A stretch of 64,000 nt of DNA from Kordia sp965283645 (GCF_965283645.1 NZ_CBDIPG010000001.1:1984001-2048000); one strand, 5' to 3'; numbered from the stretch's first letter, positions 17,566 through 26,767 are shown. The notes: generated by a model not told the origin, from the letters alone. Numbers and translations are program-made.

Positions 17566-19092
17566 TCAACTCGCAATAAATTTAAAATCGTGGTATAAAA
17601 CGCGGAGTTCTTTATAACTTTTAAGCAACGAAAATAGAATTTTTGCCCAGCCAAATAATCCAAGAGTTAGGTTTTTGAAAAAGAAAAACAAATAACCAAC
17701 CATTTTACATCCAAGCTTAAATGCAGTAGTTTGTTTCAATAATGCTAAAGAACCAGCTTCAGAATCTGTTACACTTATATTTTCATTTGTATAAACTGAC
17801 GTATCAAAATCTTTCGAAAACTTAAAAAACATGTCTTTCGTCACCATTCCACCTTTTACATAAATAGCAACAGATTTTACAATGGCGCCAATTCCTTTCA
17901 TGACAATTTTTAACGACTTGGAAACAAATCGATAAAAAGCTTTAAATAAATTGTTTTGCACAAACGCTACAACCTTTCTACCTATCTTTTTAATCCAGCG
18001 CCAAACGCGTTTTAATCCATCCCACAAACGCATGCCTTTTTCTTTGATATAATTCCATGCATATTCTATGTTACTTGTGGTTTGGACAACGTTATCTTTG
18101 ATAAAAAGTTCCTGTGCAATTTCTTCGCTTGCATCATCATCTTTGTATGCTTCTTCAGATTTTAAAGCATTTCCCAAACTTACAAATAGTTTTGGTGTTA
18201 CATGACGTGCCAATTCTTCCGCTTTGTGCGTGCTTCTTCCTTCAAACTCTCTGTGAAACTTGGCAAGTGCATTCCAAATATCACTTCCATATGCATAGTC
18301 ATAATTCTTTCGTCCATCAATTCGAACCTCAAATCCAAGAAGCCAAAGTTCTATTTTGGCACAGTTTACCAAAAATACCTTGGACAGTATTTCGTACTCG
18401 TCTTTGTTTTCAACGGATAAATTTAATTTAAAACTATTTTTTCTAACCATGCAACGCTTTTTTATAGCATGCACTAATCCTTCTTGATTAAAAAGAAGTC
18501 CTAACGTTTCTGGATTAAAATCACCTGCAAAACTCTTTTTACGCATTAAAAATATATGAAGAATACGCGTAAACGCAAACAAACTTTTTCTAGTTAATAA
18601 CTTAAATTTCGGTCTTGGTTTACGACTAAACAAGCCCAAACACCAAAGTCGCAACTGAATGGCTCTGTGCATTGCATTTTTAACTTCTGGTTTTATGTGT
18701 CCGTCTACAAACCATTTTTCATGTGTAAATGTTGATTCAAAACTTACCAATTCATCAAGCGCATACCAAGTTTCATTGCCAACCCAACTATCTTGTGTTA
18801 AGTTTGCATCTTTTTGAAATGCTAAGACAGCTTCCTTAATCTTCTCAATTTTTCTATGGATGCGCTTCGGATTAAATTTTCTTCGTAAATATCCTAATAA
18901 ATACAATCGACCAGCAATCGTTTGAATTCTGATTTTTTGATGTGTCATATCAAAAGCTTCTGATTTGTTTTCAGGAACTTTATTCGCAAAACCATTGTTT
19001 TCAACACCTTTCAAAATATCTTCAAAATCACCCAACTGCTCTATTTCAGTACCTGAAGTTTCAGCTAAAGTATATACAGGAAATCCACTCAT
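17566..19092 (-). CDS. Large protein with peptidoglycan-binding-like repeats, function unknown
   Basis: 508 aa. The N-terminal part contains up to three divergent segments that resemble peptidoglycan-binding (PGBD) repeats. The clearest is about residues 50-120 (AGRLYLLGYLRRKF ... AVLAFQKDANL ... VGNETWYALDEL); others are at ~130-215 and ~245-325 (AKIELWLLGFEV ... IWNALAKFHREFEG). The C-terminal ~160 residues contain amphipathic/hydrophobic stretches (VGYLFFFFKNLTLGLFGWAKILF) but no clear signal peptide. It is preceded 7 bp upstream by the 116-aa gene. No family was recognised; an injected or cell-wall-targeted effector is one speculative reading. Confidence 0.5.
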   Translation of the reverse strand: MSGFPVYTLAETSGTEIEQLGDFEDILKGVENNGFANKVPENKSEAFDMTHQKIRIQTIAGRLYLLGYLRRKFNPKRIHRKIEKIKEAVLAFQKDANLTQDSWVGNETWYALDELVSFESTFTHEKWFVDGHIKPEVKNAMHRAIQLRLWCLGLFSRKPRPKFKLLTRKSLFAFTRILHIFLMRKKSFAGDFNPETLGLLFNQEGLVHAIKKRCMVRKNSFKLNLSVENKDEYEILSKVFLVNCAKIELWLLGFEVRIDGRKNYDYAYGSDIWNALAKFHREFEGRSTHKAEELARHVTPKLFVSLGNALKSEEAYKDDDASEEIAQELFIKDNVVQTTSNIEYAWNYIKEKGMRLWDGLKRVWRWIKKIGRKVVAFVQNNLFKAFYRFVSKSLKIVMKGIGAIVKSVAIYVKGGMVTKDMFFKFSKDFDTSVYTNENISVTDSEAGSLALLKQTTAFKLGCKMVGYLFFFFKNLTLGLFGWAKILFSLLKSYKELRVLYHDFKFIAS

Positions 19093-19099
19093 ACATTTT

Positions 19100-19450
19100 C
19101 TATTTGACTAATAAACTTTTAAACAAGCCTAACAAGCCAATACGTGTTTCAATACCAGCTTTTACTGCATTTTTGTGTACTTCTAATGTAATTGTTGGAA
19201 TATCGTCTAAATCTTTCTTTACAAAATTATACGAATCACCGTCAAATTGCGCCAACGTTTCAGCAACCAAATCGAGTTTGCCGTCAGCTTTACTTTTTTC
19301 AATTTGCTCCTTTATACTTTTATATCCTTTATCACTATCAATTGTAATTCCTACTTCTCCTGAAAAAGTTTGTACGTGTAATGATGATAAATCTTTAACG
19401 GCTTCATTTAAATCGTTTAATGCTTTTTTAAGCCCTTTTTCTTCTGCCAT
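19100..19450 (-). CDS. Hypothetical small protein, partner of the 508-aa protein
   Basis: 116 aa, beginning with the helix EKGLKKALNDLNEAVKDLSS. A central beta segment (FSGEVGITIDSDKG) and the C-terminal helix IETRIGLLGLFKSLLVK follow. I do not recognise the family. It is the first gene of a two-gene operon (7-bp gap), so it probably works with the 508-aa product, for instance as a chaperone, adaptor or immunity protein; that role is a guess. Confidence 0.5.
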   Translation of the reverse strand: MAEEKGLKKALNDLNEAVKDLSSLHVQTFSGEVGITIDSDKGYKSIKEQIEKSKADGKLDLVAETLAQFDGDSYNFVKKDLDDIPTITLEVHKNAVKAGIETRIGLLGLFKSLLVK

Positions 19451-19669
19451 GATGTAATTTGGTTTATGTTGTTATTAATATATATTTTTCTAAAATTGAA
19501 TACAAAATTTCACTTCGAAAAGATAGGAAAAAACCATAAATCAACCAATACGAATCAAGAAAGTAATTATATCTTAAGTACTTTCACTCGTTTTTAGAGT
19601 AACGTACTAGCACGCTCACACGAATTAAAAATTTATTAGATATTCAGTAATTAAATAAAACTAAATCCT

Positions 19670-21208
19670 ATGAATTTTTCCAAACAAAGAGCCAAATTAC
19701 CCGAAAAACCTGACATGATTTTGATCATAACAGATCAAGAACGTGCAACTCAAAATTTTCCGCCAGATTGGGAAACTGAAAACTTAAAAACCATGACATT
19801 TTTAAAAGATAATGGTTTTACGTTTAACAAAGCATTTTGCAATTCTTGCATGTGTTCACCTAGCAGAACTACCTTATTTACAGGAATATACCCGTCACAA
19901 CATGGTGTAACGCAAACGCTTACTTTTGGTGGACGTTATTCAGATGCGGAAACACAACTTGATCCAAGAATTTACAATATGGCACGCATGCTTTCAAGTG
20001 AAGGTTATGATACGCAATATCGTGGGAAATGGCACTTGAGTAAAGGTGAAACTGAAAACGGATTGACAGCTTCTGAAATTGCACTCACAGGTTTTAAAGG
20101 TTGGATTGCTCCTGATGCAGGAGAAGATGTAAAACCGCAAAACTTTGGTGGCGGTTACGCAAATCATGATGAAATATACATTCAGCAAGGAATTGACTTT
20201 TTACGACAAGTGCGTACCGAACGTGAAAGTGGTAAAAAACGTGTGCCATTCTGTTTGGTGCTTTCCTTGGTAAATCCGCATGATGTGTTGGCGTATCCAA
20301 ATGGTGTAAACTATGGATATTCTAAAAAAAATTGGCTCGGTAGAAGTGTTAGTTTGCCATATTCTGTCAATGAAGATTTACTAAAAAGTAAAAAACCAAT
20401 GGCGCAATTTCAAATTGTACAATCTGCCAATATTCTTTTAGGAGATTTGCCTACTGATGAGAAAAAACTAAACTACATCAATTTTTATGCACATACATTA
20501 ACAAAGATTGACAAACAAATTGGTGAATTTATTGACGAGCTTTATCATGTAAGTGATGCTGGAAATCGCATGGCTGATGAAGCGTTGGTAATTCGTATTT
20601 CTGATCATGGAGAAATGGGCTTAGCGCACGGCGGCATGCGACAAAAAGCATTCAATGTATATGAAGAAACGCTCAATGTTCCGATGGTTTTTTCAAATCC
20701 GATTCTCTTTCCAAGTGAAGACAAAAAAGGAAAAGCGATTCCACAACGAAGTTCAGATGAATTGGCTACTTTGATTGATATTATGCCAACAATGGCAGAA
20801 ATTGCCAATATAAAACGTCCATCAAAAGCTTTGCAAGGCAACAACTTATTGCCAATAATTACAGATGATGAAAGCGTTCAAGATGAAATTATGTTTACGT
20901 TTGATGATACCAAAGCGAGTTCGGCAGATTATGCTTCGGCGGTTTTAGCGGCAAATCGGATTCGATGTATTCGTACAAAAGAATGGAAATTTGCGTACTA
21001 CTTTCATGCATTAGGAAGTTATCCAACACAATACGAATTGTATAAATTGACCGATAACGAAGACAACGAAATGGAAAACTTAGCATACAAACCAAAATAC
21101 AAGAAAATCAGAGATGAACTCGCAAAAAAACTACACGAAGCTGAAAAGCGATTGTTATTGCGCAATGCAATCTCGGATGGACCAATTGCGTTAAATCAAA
21201 ATAAGTAA
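19670..21208 (+). CDS. Type I sulfatase
   Basis: 512 aa. The formylglycine motif CSPSR (in MCSPSRTTLFTG, about residue 63) and the metal-binding ILIITDQERA near the N-terminus identify the arylsulfatase/alkaline-phosphatase superfamily. Later motifs (GKWHLSKGE, ISDHGEMGLAHGG) provide the remaining metal and sulfate ligands. No signal peptide is visible, so it may be cytosolic, unlike most polysaccharide sulfatases. No formylglycine-generating enzyme is in the window. The substrate is not predictable. It is monocistronic. Confidence 0.88.
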   Translation: MNFSKQRAKLPEKPDMILIITDQERATQNFPPDWETENLKTMTFLKDNGFTFNKAFCNSCMCSPSRTTLFTGIYPSQHGVTQTLTFGGRYSDAETQLDPRIYNMARMLSSEGYDTQYRGKWHLSKGETENGLTASEIALTGFKGWIAPDAGEDVKPQNFGGGYANHDEIYIQQGIDFLRQVRTERESGKKRVPFCLVLSLVNPHDVLAYPNGVNYGYSKKNWLGRSVSLPYSVNEDLLKSKKPMAQFQIVQSANILLGDLPTDEKKLNYINFYAHTLTKIDKQIGEFIDELYHVSDAGNRMADEALVIRISDHGEMGLAHGGMRQKAFNVYEETLNVPMVFSNPILFPSEDKKGKAIPQRSSDELATLIDIMPTMAEIANIKRPSKALQGNNLLPIITDDESVQDEIMFTFDDTKASSADYASAVLAANRIRCIRTKEWKFAYYFHALGSYPTQYELYKLTDNEDNEMENLAYKPKYKKIRDELAKKLHEAEKRLLLRNAISDGPIALNQNK

Positions 21209-21246
21209 AAAGCACTTCTCCATTTATAAATGGGCACTATTACTTA

Positions 21247-21277
21247 TTGTTTTCACTATGTCAATCGTATACATTTA
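21247..21277 (+). promoter_or_regulatory. Promoter of the 71-aa RiPP-type precursor
   Basis: TTG at 21247-21249 and TACATTTA at 21270-21277 (7 of 8 matches to TAnnTTTG) are separated by exactly 20 bases. The start would be near 21283, about 20 bases before the ATG. Confidence 0.5.
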
Positions 21278-21303
21278 TGATCTAATTTTTAAAATTTCAT
21301 ATC

Positions 21304-21519
21304 ATGAAAAGAAAGAATCTTAAGTCATTAAAACTTAACAAAAAATCTATTTCAAGTTTAAACTCATCTTCTATCAATGGAGGAACATCCGGAATATTAT
21401 CTATGCTTCCTGGAGTTGCATGTGCGCCTGGTGGCTCGCAAGGAACTTGTATCAATACACATTGTGAAGACGGAATTGTGTGCGATTTACAAGTACCAAA
21501 ACCTAAGCAAGACAATTAA
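21304..21519 (+). CDS. Orphan class I lanthipeptide-type precursor
   Basis: 71 aa. The leader MKRKNLKSLKLNKKSISSLN has the Lys/Leu pattern of Bacteroidetes class I lanthipeptide precursors, followed by a Gly-Gly at 26-27. The presumed core (28-71) has four Cys (40, 49, 54, 60) and several Ser/Thr positions that could form thioether rings. No LanB, LanC or C39-exporter gene is nearby, so maturation would need enzymes from elsewhere. It has its own promoter and a UUCG-loop terminator. The leader type is clear; the modification chemistry is inferred from the family. Confidence 0.75.
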   Translation: MKRKNLKSLKLNKKSISSLNSSSINGGTSGILSMLPGVACAPGGSQGTCINTHCEDGIVCDLQVPKPKQDN

Positions 21520-21529
21520 TTGTGAAACG

Positions 21530-21556
21530 AGCGAACTTCGGTTCGCTTACTCTTCT
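21530..21556 (+). terminator. Precursor gene terminator with UUCG loop
   Basis: AGCGAAC (21530-21536), the loop TTCG and GTTCGCT (21541-21547) form a 7-bp stem closed by a C(UUCG)G tetraloop. TACTCTTCTC follows, 10 bp after the stop codon. Confidence 0.7.
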
Positions 21557-21681
21557 CTTATTTGGATTGAAAATACCTATTCATAAAATTATCTCTACAC
21601 ATATAAATAATATTTTTGTAGGCATTACAACAAGTTTTTCGTTATCTTTTGAAAAAATATTTTCAGACTTAAACTTGCTAC

Positions 21682-22623
21682 ATGAAACAACTTATTTCAG
21701 AGATTTTTCAAATTTTCATAGGAATTATTTTGGCAAGTATTGGACTGAAAATGTTTCTACTACCAAACGGGTTTTTAGATGGTGGCGTTACTGGAATTGC
21801 TATTTTACTAAGTGAAATTTATGATTTTAATATCTCAATAGTCTTACTCATTGTCAGCATTCCGTTCTTAATCTTAGCTTGGTTTTCGCTATCCAAACGA
21901 ATTTTCATCAAATCGATTCTTTCCATTATAGGTTTAGCCGTTTTTATTCAATTTGAAAACTTCTCCTCAGTTACGGACGACAAACTTCTGATTGCAATTT
22001 TTGGCGGATTATTTTTAGGAGCAGGAATTGGCTTAACTATCAAAAATGGAGCAGTTTTAGACGGTTCTGAAATATTGGGCATCTTCATCAACGATCGTTT
22101 AGGAATAAGTATCGGAAAAGTAATTTTAGGATTCAATGCAATATTATTTGCAATTACTGCGAAAGTACTTTCGGTAGAAATTGCCATGTATTCCATTCTT
22201 ACATTTTTAGTCACAGCCAAAATTATAGACTTGATGATTGAGGGTTTTGAAGATTTTGTTGGTTTGATGATTGTCTCAGAACATTCAACCGAAATTGAAG
22301 AAGAATTAATTAAAGTTATTGGCGCAGGAACAACGTTATACAAAGGTTCAAGAGGTTATGGAAAACGCGGTGCGCAAACGGAAAAAAATATCATTCACAC
22401 CGTGATTAATAGAATTGACATTCGGAGAACTTACAATTTAATTGAAAAAATTGATGAAAACGCGTTCATTATAGAATTTGATGTCAACAACATAAAAGGT
22501 GGAATTTTAACCAAATATCTCACCAAAGAAGGACTTAAAAAGTTAACGCCAGCTTTGTATTCGCAAAATGGTGAAAATGTAGAAAAAGCTATTGAGGATA
22601 CAGAAAAAACAAAACAGAAATAG
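21682..22623 (+). CDS. YitT family membrane protein (DUF161 + DUF2179)
   Basis: 313 aa. About five to six membrane segments occupy residues 1-190. The conserved GFLDGGVTGIAILLS, GAGIGLTIKNGAVLDGSEIL and related glycine-rich loops are typical of YitT. The C-terminal DUF2179 domain (about 215-285) carries the SRGYGKRGAQTEKNIIHTVI segment. The transport or sensing role of the family is not established. Adjacent genes give no operon clue. Confidence 0.87.
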   Translation: MKQLISEIFQIFIGIILASIGLKMFLLPNGFLDGGVTGIAILLSEIYDFNISIVLLIVSIPFLILAWFSLSKRIFIKSILSIIGLAVFIQFENFSSVTDDKLLIAIFGGLFLGAGIGLTIKNGAVLDGSEILGIFINDRLGISIGKVILGFNAILFAITAKVLSVEIAMYSILTFLVTAKIIDLMIEGFEDFVGLMIVSEHSTEIEEELIKVIGAGTTLYKGSRGYGKRGAQTEKNIIHTVINRIDIRRTYNLIEKIDENAFIIEFDVNNIKGGILTKYLTKEGLKKLTPALYSQNGENVEKAIEDTEKTKQK

Positions 22624-22653
22624 ATTTCTGCGTCCTAACATCATGAAATACAC

Positions 22654-22661
22654 TACATTTG
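22654..22661 (+). promoter_or_regulatory. Likely -7 element of the helicase gene
   Basis: TACATTTG matches TAnnTTTG exactly and ends 16 bases before the helicase ATG. The -33 region lacks a clear TTG, so this rests on the -7 element alone. Confidence 0.4.
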
Positions 22662-22677
22662 CGCAAAATTACACAAT

Positions 22678-24024
22678 ATGTCTACTTTTCAAGATTTCGA
22701 CTTATCAAATCAATTGCAATATGCCATTGACGATTTAGGTTTCACAACACCTACACCAATTCAAGAACAATCATTTTCAGTGGTTCGTTCAGGAAAAGAT
22801 GTTGTCGGAATTGCACAAACAGGAACAGGAAAAACATTTGCGTACATGTTACCGCTGTTGCGCGATTTGAAATTTTCAAAACAACTAAATCCGCGAATTT
22901 TAGTCTTAGTGCCTACACGAGAATTAGTAGTGCAAGTGGTTGAACAAATTGAGTTGTTTGCCAAATATATAAATGTGCGCACGCTTGGAGTTTATGGTGG
23001 TGTCAACATGAATGCACAAATGCAAATTTTACAACAAGGTGTAGATATTGTGGTAGCAACACCTGGACGTTTGTATGATTTGGTTTTGAGTAGAGCTTTG
23101 CAATTAAAATCGATTAAAAAATTAGTGATTGATGAAGTTGATGTAATGTTAGATTTAGGTTTTCGTTTTCAGATTACCAATATTTTAGAATTGTTACCTG
23201 AGCAACGTCAGAATATTATGTTTTCGGCTACGATGACAGATGATGTAAGTGCATTAATTGACGATTTCTTTACAACTCCGCACACAATTTCTATCGCGGT
23301 AAGCGGAACACCGTTGGATAATATTTCACAAACGTGCTATCCTGTTCAAAACTTTTACACGAAAGTAAATTTATTAAAACAGCTATTAAAAGATAAAGAA
23401 ACCTATAGTAAAGTGTTGGTTTTTATTTCGAATAAACGCATTGCTGATCGGTTGTTTGATTGTTTAAAATCTGACTTCGGAGAAGAAACCTGCGTGATTC
23501 ATTCCAACAAAACACAAAATTACCGTTTGCGTTCAATCAATCAATTTAATGAAGGTCTGAACCGAATTTTGGTTGCTACTGATGTAATGGCGCGTGGTTT
23601 GGATTTAGATATGATAACGCATGTATTCAACTTTAATACACCTAACTATCCTGAAAATTACATGCACCGAATTGGTAGAGCCGGAAGAGCAAAAGCCAAA
23701 GGAAACGCCGTTTTATTCTACACAGAAAAGGAAAGAGTATACAAAGAAGCCATTGAAACGTTGATGAATTATGAAATTCCACAATTAGAATTTCCCGAAG
23801 AAGTTGCGATTTCATCTGAATTAGCTCCTGAAGAACAAACTAAAATTCGTGAAATTAATAATCCTTCCAAAACAACTGGATTGGCGCCAGGTTTTCACGA
23901 AAAGAAAGAAAAAAACAAGAAGACAAATCAAGGTGGATCATACCGAAGAGAAATTGCTAAGAAGTATAAAAAGCCAAAAACTAGAGGTGATAAAAATTAC
24001 AACAAGCGGAATAAAAAGAAGTAA
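22678..24024 (+). CDS. DEAD-box RNA helicase, RhlE-like
   Basis: 448 aa. All helicase motifs are present: Q motif (FTTPTPIQEQ), Walker A AQTGTGKT, PTREL, TPGR, motif II, SAT (FSATM), and the second-domain ARGLD and HRIGRAGR. Motif II reads DEVD and not the usual DEAD, a tolerated but noticeable variant. The C-terminal ~70 residues are a basic Lys/Arg/Gly-rich tail that probably binds RNA. ATP-dependent RNA remodelling in ribosome assembly or cold adaptation is the expected role. It is followed by a strong terminator. Confidence 0.93.
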   Translation: MSTFQDFDLSNQLQYAIDDLGFTTPTPIQEQSFSVVRSGKDVVGIAQTGTGKTFAYMLPLLRDLKFSKQLNPRILVLVPTRELVVQVVEQIELFAKYINVRTLGVYGGVNMNAQMQILQQGVDIVVATPGRLYDLVLSRALQLKSIKKLVIDEVDVMLDLGFRFQITNILELLPEQRQNIMFSATMTDDVSALIDDFFTTPHTISIAVSGTPLDNISQTCYPVQNFYTKVNLLKQLLKDKETYSKVLVFISNKRIADRLFDCLKSDFGEETCVIHSNKTQNYRLRSINQFNEGLNRILVATDVMARGLDLDMITHVFNFNTPNYPENYMHRIGRAGRAKAKGNAVLFYTEKERVYKEAIETLMNYEIPQLEFPEEVAISSELAPEEQTKIREINNPSKTTGLAPGFHEKKEKNKKTNQGGSYRREIAKKYKKPKTRGDKNYNKRNKKK

Positions 24025-24028
24025 TAAT

Positions 24029-24064
24029 AAAGTTGAGTAAAGTCTGGAGACCTTACTCAACTTT
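24029..24064 (+). terminator. Helicase terminator, copy 1 of a duplicated hairpin
   Basis: The 12-bp perfect stem AAAGTTGAGTAA (24029-24040) / TTACTCAACTTT (24053-24064) has a loop containing TCTGGAGACC. The same hairpin with nearly the same loop recurs at 24809-24844. Confidence 0.8.
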
Positions 24065-24082
24065 ACTTAACTGTTGATGATT

Positions 24083-24238
24083 TTAAGGCTGTGTATCCTT
24101 ATCTGCACTCCAGCACCAGCAGTCTGAATACGGTAAAGATAAATACGTTGGATAACCTCTTCCTCCTTTAAGAACCTCACTAATTTTAGAAACAATTTCT
24201 TTTTTAAGGCCTAATGTTTTCAAATTTCTTTTTTTCAT
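24083..24238 (-). CDS. Orphan RiPP precursor, 51 aa
   Basis: A small ORF read from the minus strand: MKKRNLKTLGLKKEIVSKIS, then EVLKGG and the core RGYPTYLSLPYSDCWCWSAD... It ends in DTQP and TAA. The Lys/Leu-rich leader and Gly-Gly at 25-26 match the Bacteroidetes lanthipeptide-type leader seen in the 71-aa and 52-aa precursors of this window. The 25-residue core is rich in Tyr/Trp/Ser and has a CWC pair (Cys40, Cys42). No modification enzyme is adjacent. The gene lies between two copies of a duplicated terminator. Confidence 0.72.
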   Translation of the reverse strand: MKKRNLKTLGLKKEIVSKISEVLKGGRGYPTYLSLPYSDCWCWSADKDTQP

Positions 24239-24361
24239 ATCTAAATGATTTTAAGATTAATAATGATATGAAAGTAAACCAGTAAAAAACAGAAAACAAG
24301 AATTAGAACCTTCGTTTTATGAATCAAAGGTTATTAATAACTTTATTTTAAATTCATAAAA

Positions 24362-24820
24362 ATGATTGAAAAACTACAACATTCCAATATAAAAGTAGCC
24401 ACAGAAATACGTTCAGTTTTTCAAGTTTCATATGCGATTGAAGCCAACTTATTAAACGCACTAAATTTTCCTCCTTTACAAAGACCGCTGGAAAGTTATA
24501 CAAATAGTACTACCATATTTTTTGGATACTTTAAAAATAAAGAACTCGGTGGAGTTGTTGAAATTGATCATAATCCTAATTTCACACATATTAATAGTTT
24601 GGTAGTTGCTCCAAAATTTTTCAGACAAGGTATTGCGAAACAATTAATAGATTTTGTTTTCAATACATTTGATTCGAATTTATTTGTAGTTGAAACTGGA
24701 TTGAAAAATGAACCTGCCACGAAATTGTATTTGAAATTTGGGTTCAAAGAAGTGAAACAATGGAACACCGATCACGGTGTTCGGAAAATACGCTTTGAAC
24801 GAAAAATAAAAGTTGAGTAA
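24362..24820 (+). CDS. GNAT family N-acetyltransferase
   Basis: 152 aa single-domain GNAT. INSLVVAPKFFRQGIAKQLIDFVF (residues ~80-103, from the core beta-strand into the acetyl-CoA loop) and KNEPATKLYLKFGFKEVKQW are the characteristic motifs. The substrate is unknown. The stop codon (24818-24820) lies inside the left arm of the downstream terminator hairpin. Confidence 0.85.
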   Translation: MIEKLQHSNIKVATEIRSVFQVSYAIEANLLNALNFPPLQRPLESYTNSTTIFFGYFKNKELGGVVEIDHNPNFTHINSLVVAPKFFRQGIAKQLIDFVFNTFDSNLFVVETGLKNEPATKLYLKFGFKEVKQWNTDHGVRKIRFERKIKVE

Positions 24821-24844
24821 AATCTGGAGACTTTACTCAACTTT
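24809..24844. terminator. Bidirectional terminator, copy 2 of the duplicated hairpin
   Basis: The 13-bp perfect stem AAAGTTGAGTAAA (24809-24821) / TTTACTCAACTTT (24832-24844) has the loop ATCTGGAGAC. It serves both the GNAT gene and the convergent acs gene, and nearly repeats the hairpin at 24029-24064. Confidence 0.82.
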
Positions 24845-24859
24845 ACATAATTTTTATCG

Positions 24860-26767
24860 CTACAAAGCATTATCCATAATATCTTGTACAACTTCAGGAT
24901 TTAGTAATGTACTAATGTCGCCTAAGTTATCAGCATCTTTGCTCGCAATTTTCCGTAGAATACGACGCATGATTTTTCCTGACCGTGTTTTTGGTAATCC
25001 TTGTGTAAACTGAACTTTATCTAATTTTGCAATCGGCCCAATTTGTTCTGTTATAATTTGATTTATTTCTTTTCGAACATTATCATGATTTCTGCTTTCG
25101 CCCGTTTCTTTCAACGTTACGTAACCGTATAATGCATTTCCTTTGACATCATGCGGGAAACCTACAATTGCCGATTCTGCTACCGCAGGATGTTCGTTAA
25201 TTGCATCTTCAATTGGCGCCGTTCCTAAGTTATGACCTGAAACAATAATGACATCATCTACTCTACCCGTAATTCGGTAATAACCAACCTCATCACGCAA
25301 TGCGCCATCACCTGTAAAGTATTTGTTTTCATACGCTGAAAAATACGTGTCTTTGTATCGTTGATGATTTCCCCAAATGGTTCGTGCCATACTTGGCCAT
25401 GGAAATTTGATACACAAACGTCCATCTACTTGATTCCCGTTGATTTCTTTACCATTTTCGTCCATCAACGCAGGTTGAATTCCTATGAATGGCAACGTTG
25501 CGTAGGTCGGTTTTGTTGGTGTTGCAAAGGCAATTGGCGTAATCATAATGCCGCCAGTTTCTGTTTGCCACCATGTATCAACAATGGGTGCTTTTCGTTT
25601 TCCAACATTATCGTCATACCAATGCCAAGCTTCTTCATTGATTGGTTCTCCAACTGTTCCTAATACTTTTATAGAAGATAAATCGTGTTTTTCTAAATGT
25701 TCAACACCTTCTTTCGCTAACGCACGAATGGCAGTTGGCGCTGTATAAAATTGATTGACTTTATGCTTTTCTACAATTTCCCAAAAACGTCCAAAATCTG
25801 GATAACTTGGCACACCTTCAAACATAACGGTGGTTGCTCCGTTACATAACGGACCGTACACAATGTAACTATGTCCTGTAATCCAACCGATATCGGCCGT
25901 ACACCAATAGACATCTTTTTCGCGGTATTGGAATACATTTTTAAACGTATACGCACTATATACCATGTAACCTGCCGTAGAATGCACCATTCCTTTTGGT
26001 TTTCCAGTAGAACCTGAAGTGTACAAAATAAATAACGGATCTTCCGCATCCATAATTTCAGGAACACAATCGTGGTAGGCTTCATCTAGTAGTGGTTGCA
26101 ACCAATGATCGCGTCCTTCTTCCATATGAATGTCAGCGTTGATTCTTTTGACAACTAAAACCGATGCTACACATTCGCAATCTTTCAAAGCTTCGTCTAC
26201 AATTCCTTTTAGATCGATGGTTTTTGCTCCGCGATACGAACCGTCACTTGTGATCACCATTTTACAAGTTGCATCGTTGATTCTGGTTGATAATGCAGTG
26301 GAAGAGAATCCTGCAAAGACTACCGAATGAATGGCTCCAATTCGCGCGCACGCTAGTACAGAAATTGCCAATTCTGGAATCATTGGTAAATAGATACATA
26401 CGCGATCTCCTTTTTGAATGCCTTGTTCTTTTAAAACATTTGCGAAACGACATACTTTGTCATGCAAATCACGGTAGGAAATATGTTGTGCTTCTTCGCT
26501 TGGATCGTTTGGTTCAAAAATAATTGCTGTTTTATCGCCACGTGTGTATAAATGACGATCGATACAGTTTTCCGTGATGTTAAGTTGTGCACCTTCAAAC
26601 CATTTTACTTCTGGTTTTGAAAAATCCCAACTTAATACATTGTCCCACTTTTTTCGCCACATGAAGTGTTCTTCGGCAATTTCTTCCCAAAAAACTTCTG
26701 GATTACGAACTGATTCTCGATATACTTGGTAATATTCTTCTAAGTGTTTTATATGATAGTTACTCAT
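24860..26767 (-). CDS. acs: Acetyl-CoA synthetase
   Basis: 635 aa. Activates acetate to acetyl-CoA through acetyl-AMP. The ANL motifs are complete: YTSGSTGKPKGMVHSTAGY (P-loop), DTWWQTETGG, TGDGAL / YRITGRVDDVI, and the C-terminal acetylatable lysine in PKTRSGKIMRR. It is the last gene of a DUF4212-symporter-acs operon for acetate uptake and use. A 111-bp gap separates it from the symporter. It converges on the GNAT gene at a shared terminator. Confidence 0.97.
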   Translation of the reverse strand: MSNYHIKHLEEYYQVYRESVRNPEVFWEEIAEEHFMWRKKWDNVLSWDFSKPEVKWFEGAQLNITENCIDRHLYTRGDKTAIIFEPNDPSEEAQHISYRDLHDKVCRFANVLKEQGIQKGDRVCIYLPMIPELAISVLACARIGAIHSVVFAGFSSTALSTRINDATCKMVITSDGSYRGAKTIDLKGIVDEALKDCECVASVLVVKRINADIHMEEGRDHWLQPLLDEAYHDCVPEIMDAEDPLFILYTSGSTGKPKGMVHSTAGYMVYSAYTFKNVFQYREKDVYWCTADIGWITGHSYIVYGPLCNGATTVMFEGVPSYPDFGRFWEIVEKHKVNQFYTAPTAIRALAKEGVEHLEKHDLSSIKVLGTVGEPINEEAWHWYDDNVGKRKAPIVDTWWQTETGGIMITPIAFATPTKPTYATLPFIGIQPALMDENGKEINGNQVDGRLCIKFPWPSMARTIWGNHQRYKDTYFSAYENKYFTGDGALRDEVGYYRITGRVDDVIIVSGHNLGTAPIEDAINEHPAVAESAIVGFPHDVKGNALYGYVTLKETGESRNHDNVRKEINQIITEQIGPIAKLDKVQFTQGLPKTRSGKIMRRILRKIASKDADNLGDISTLLNPEVVQDIMDNAL

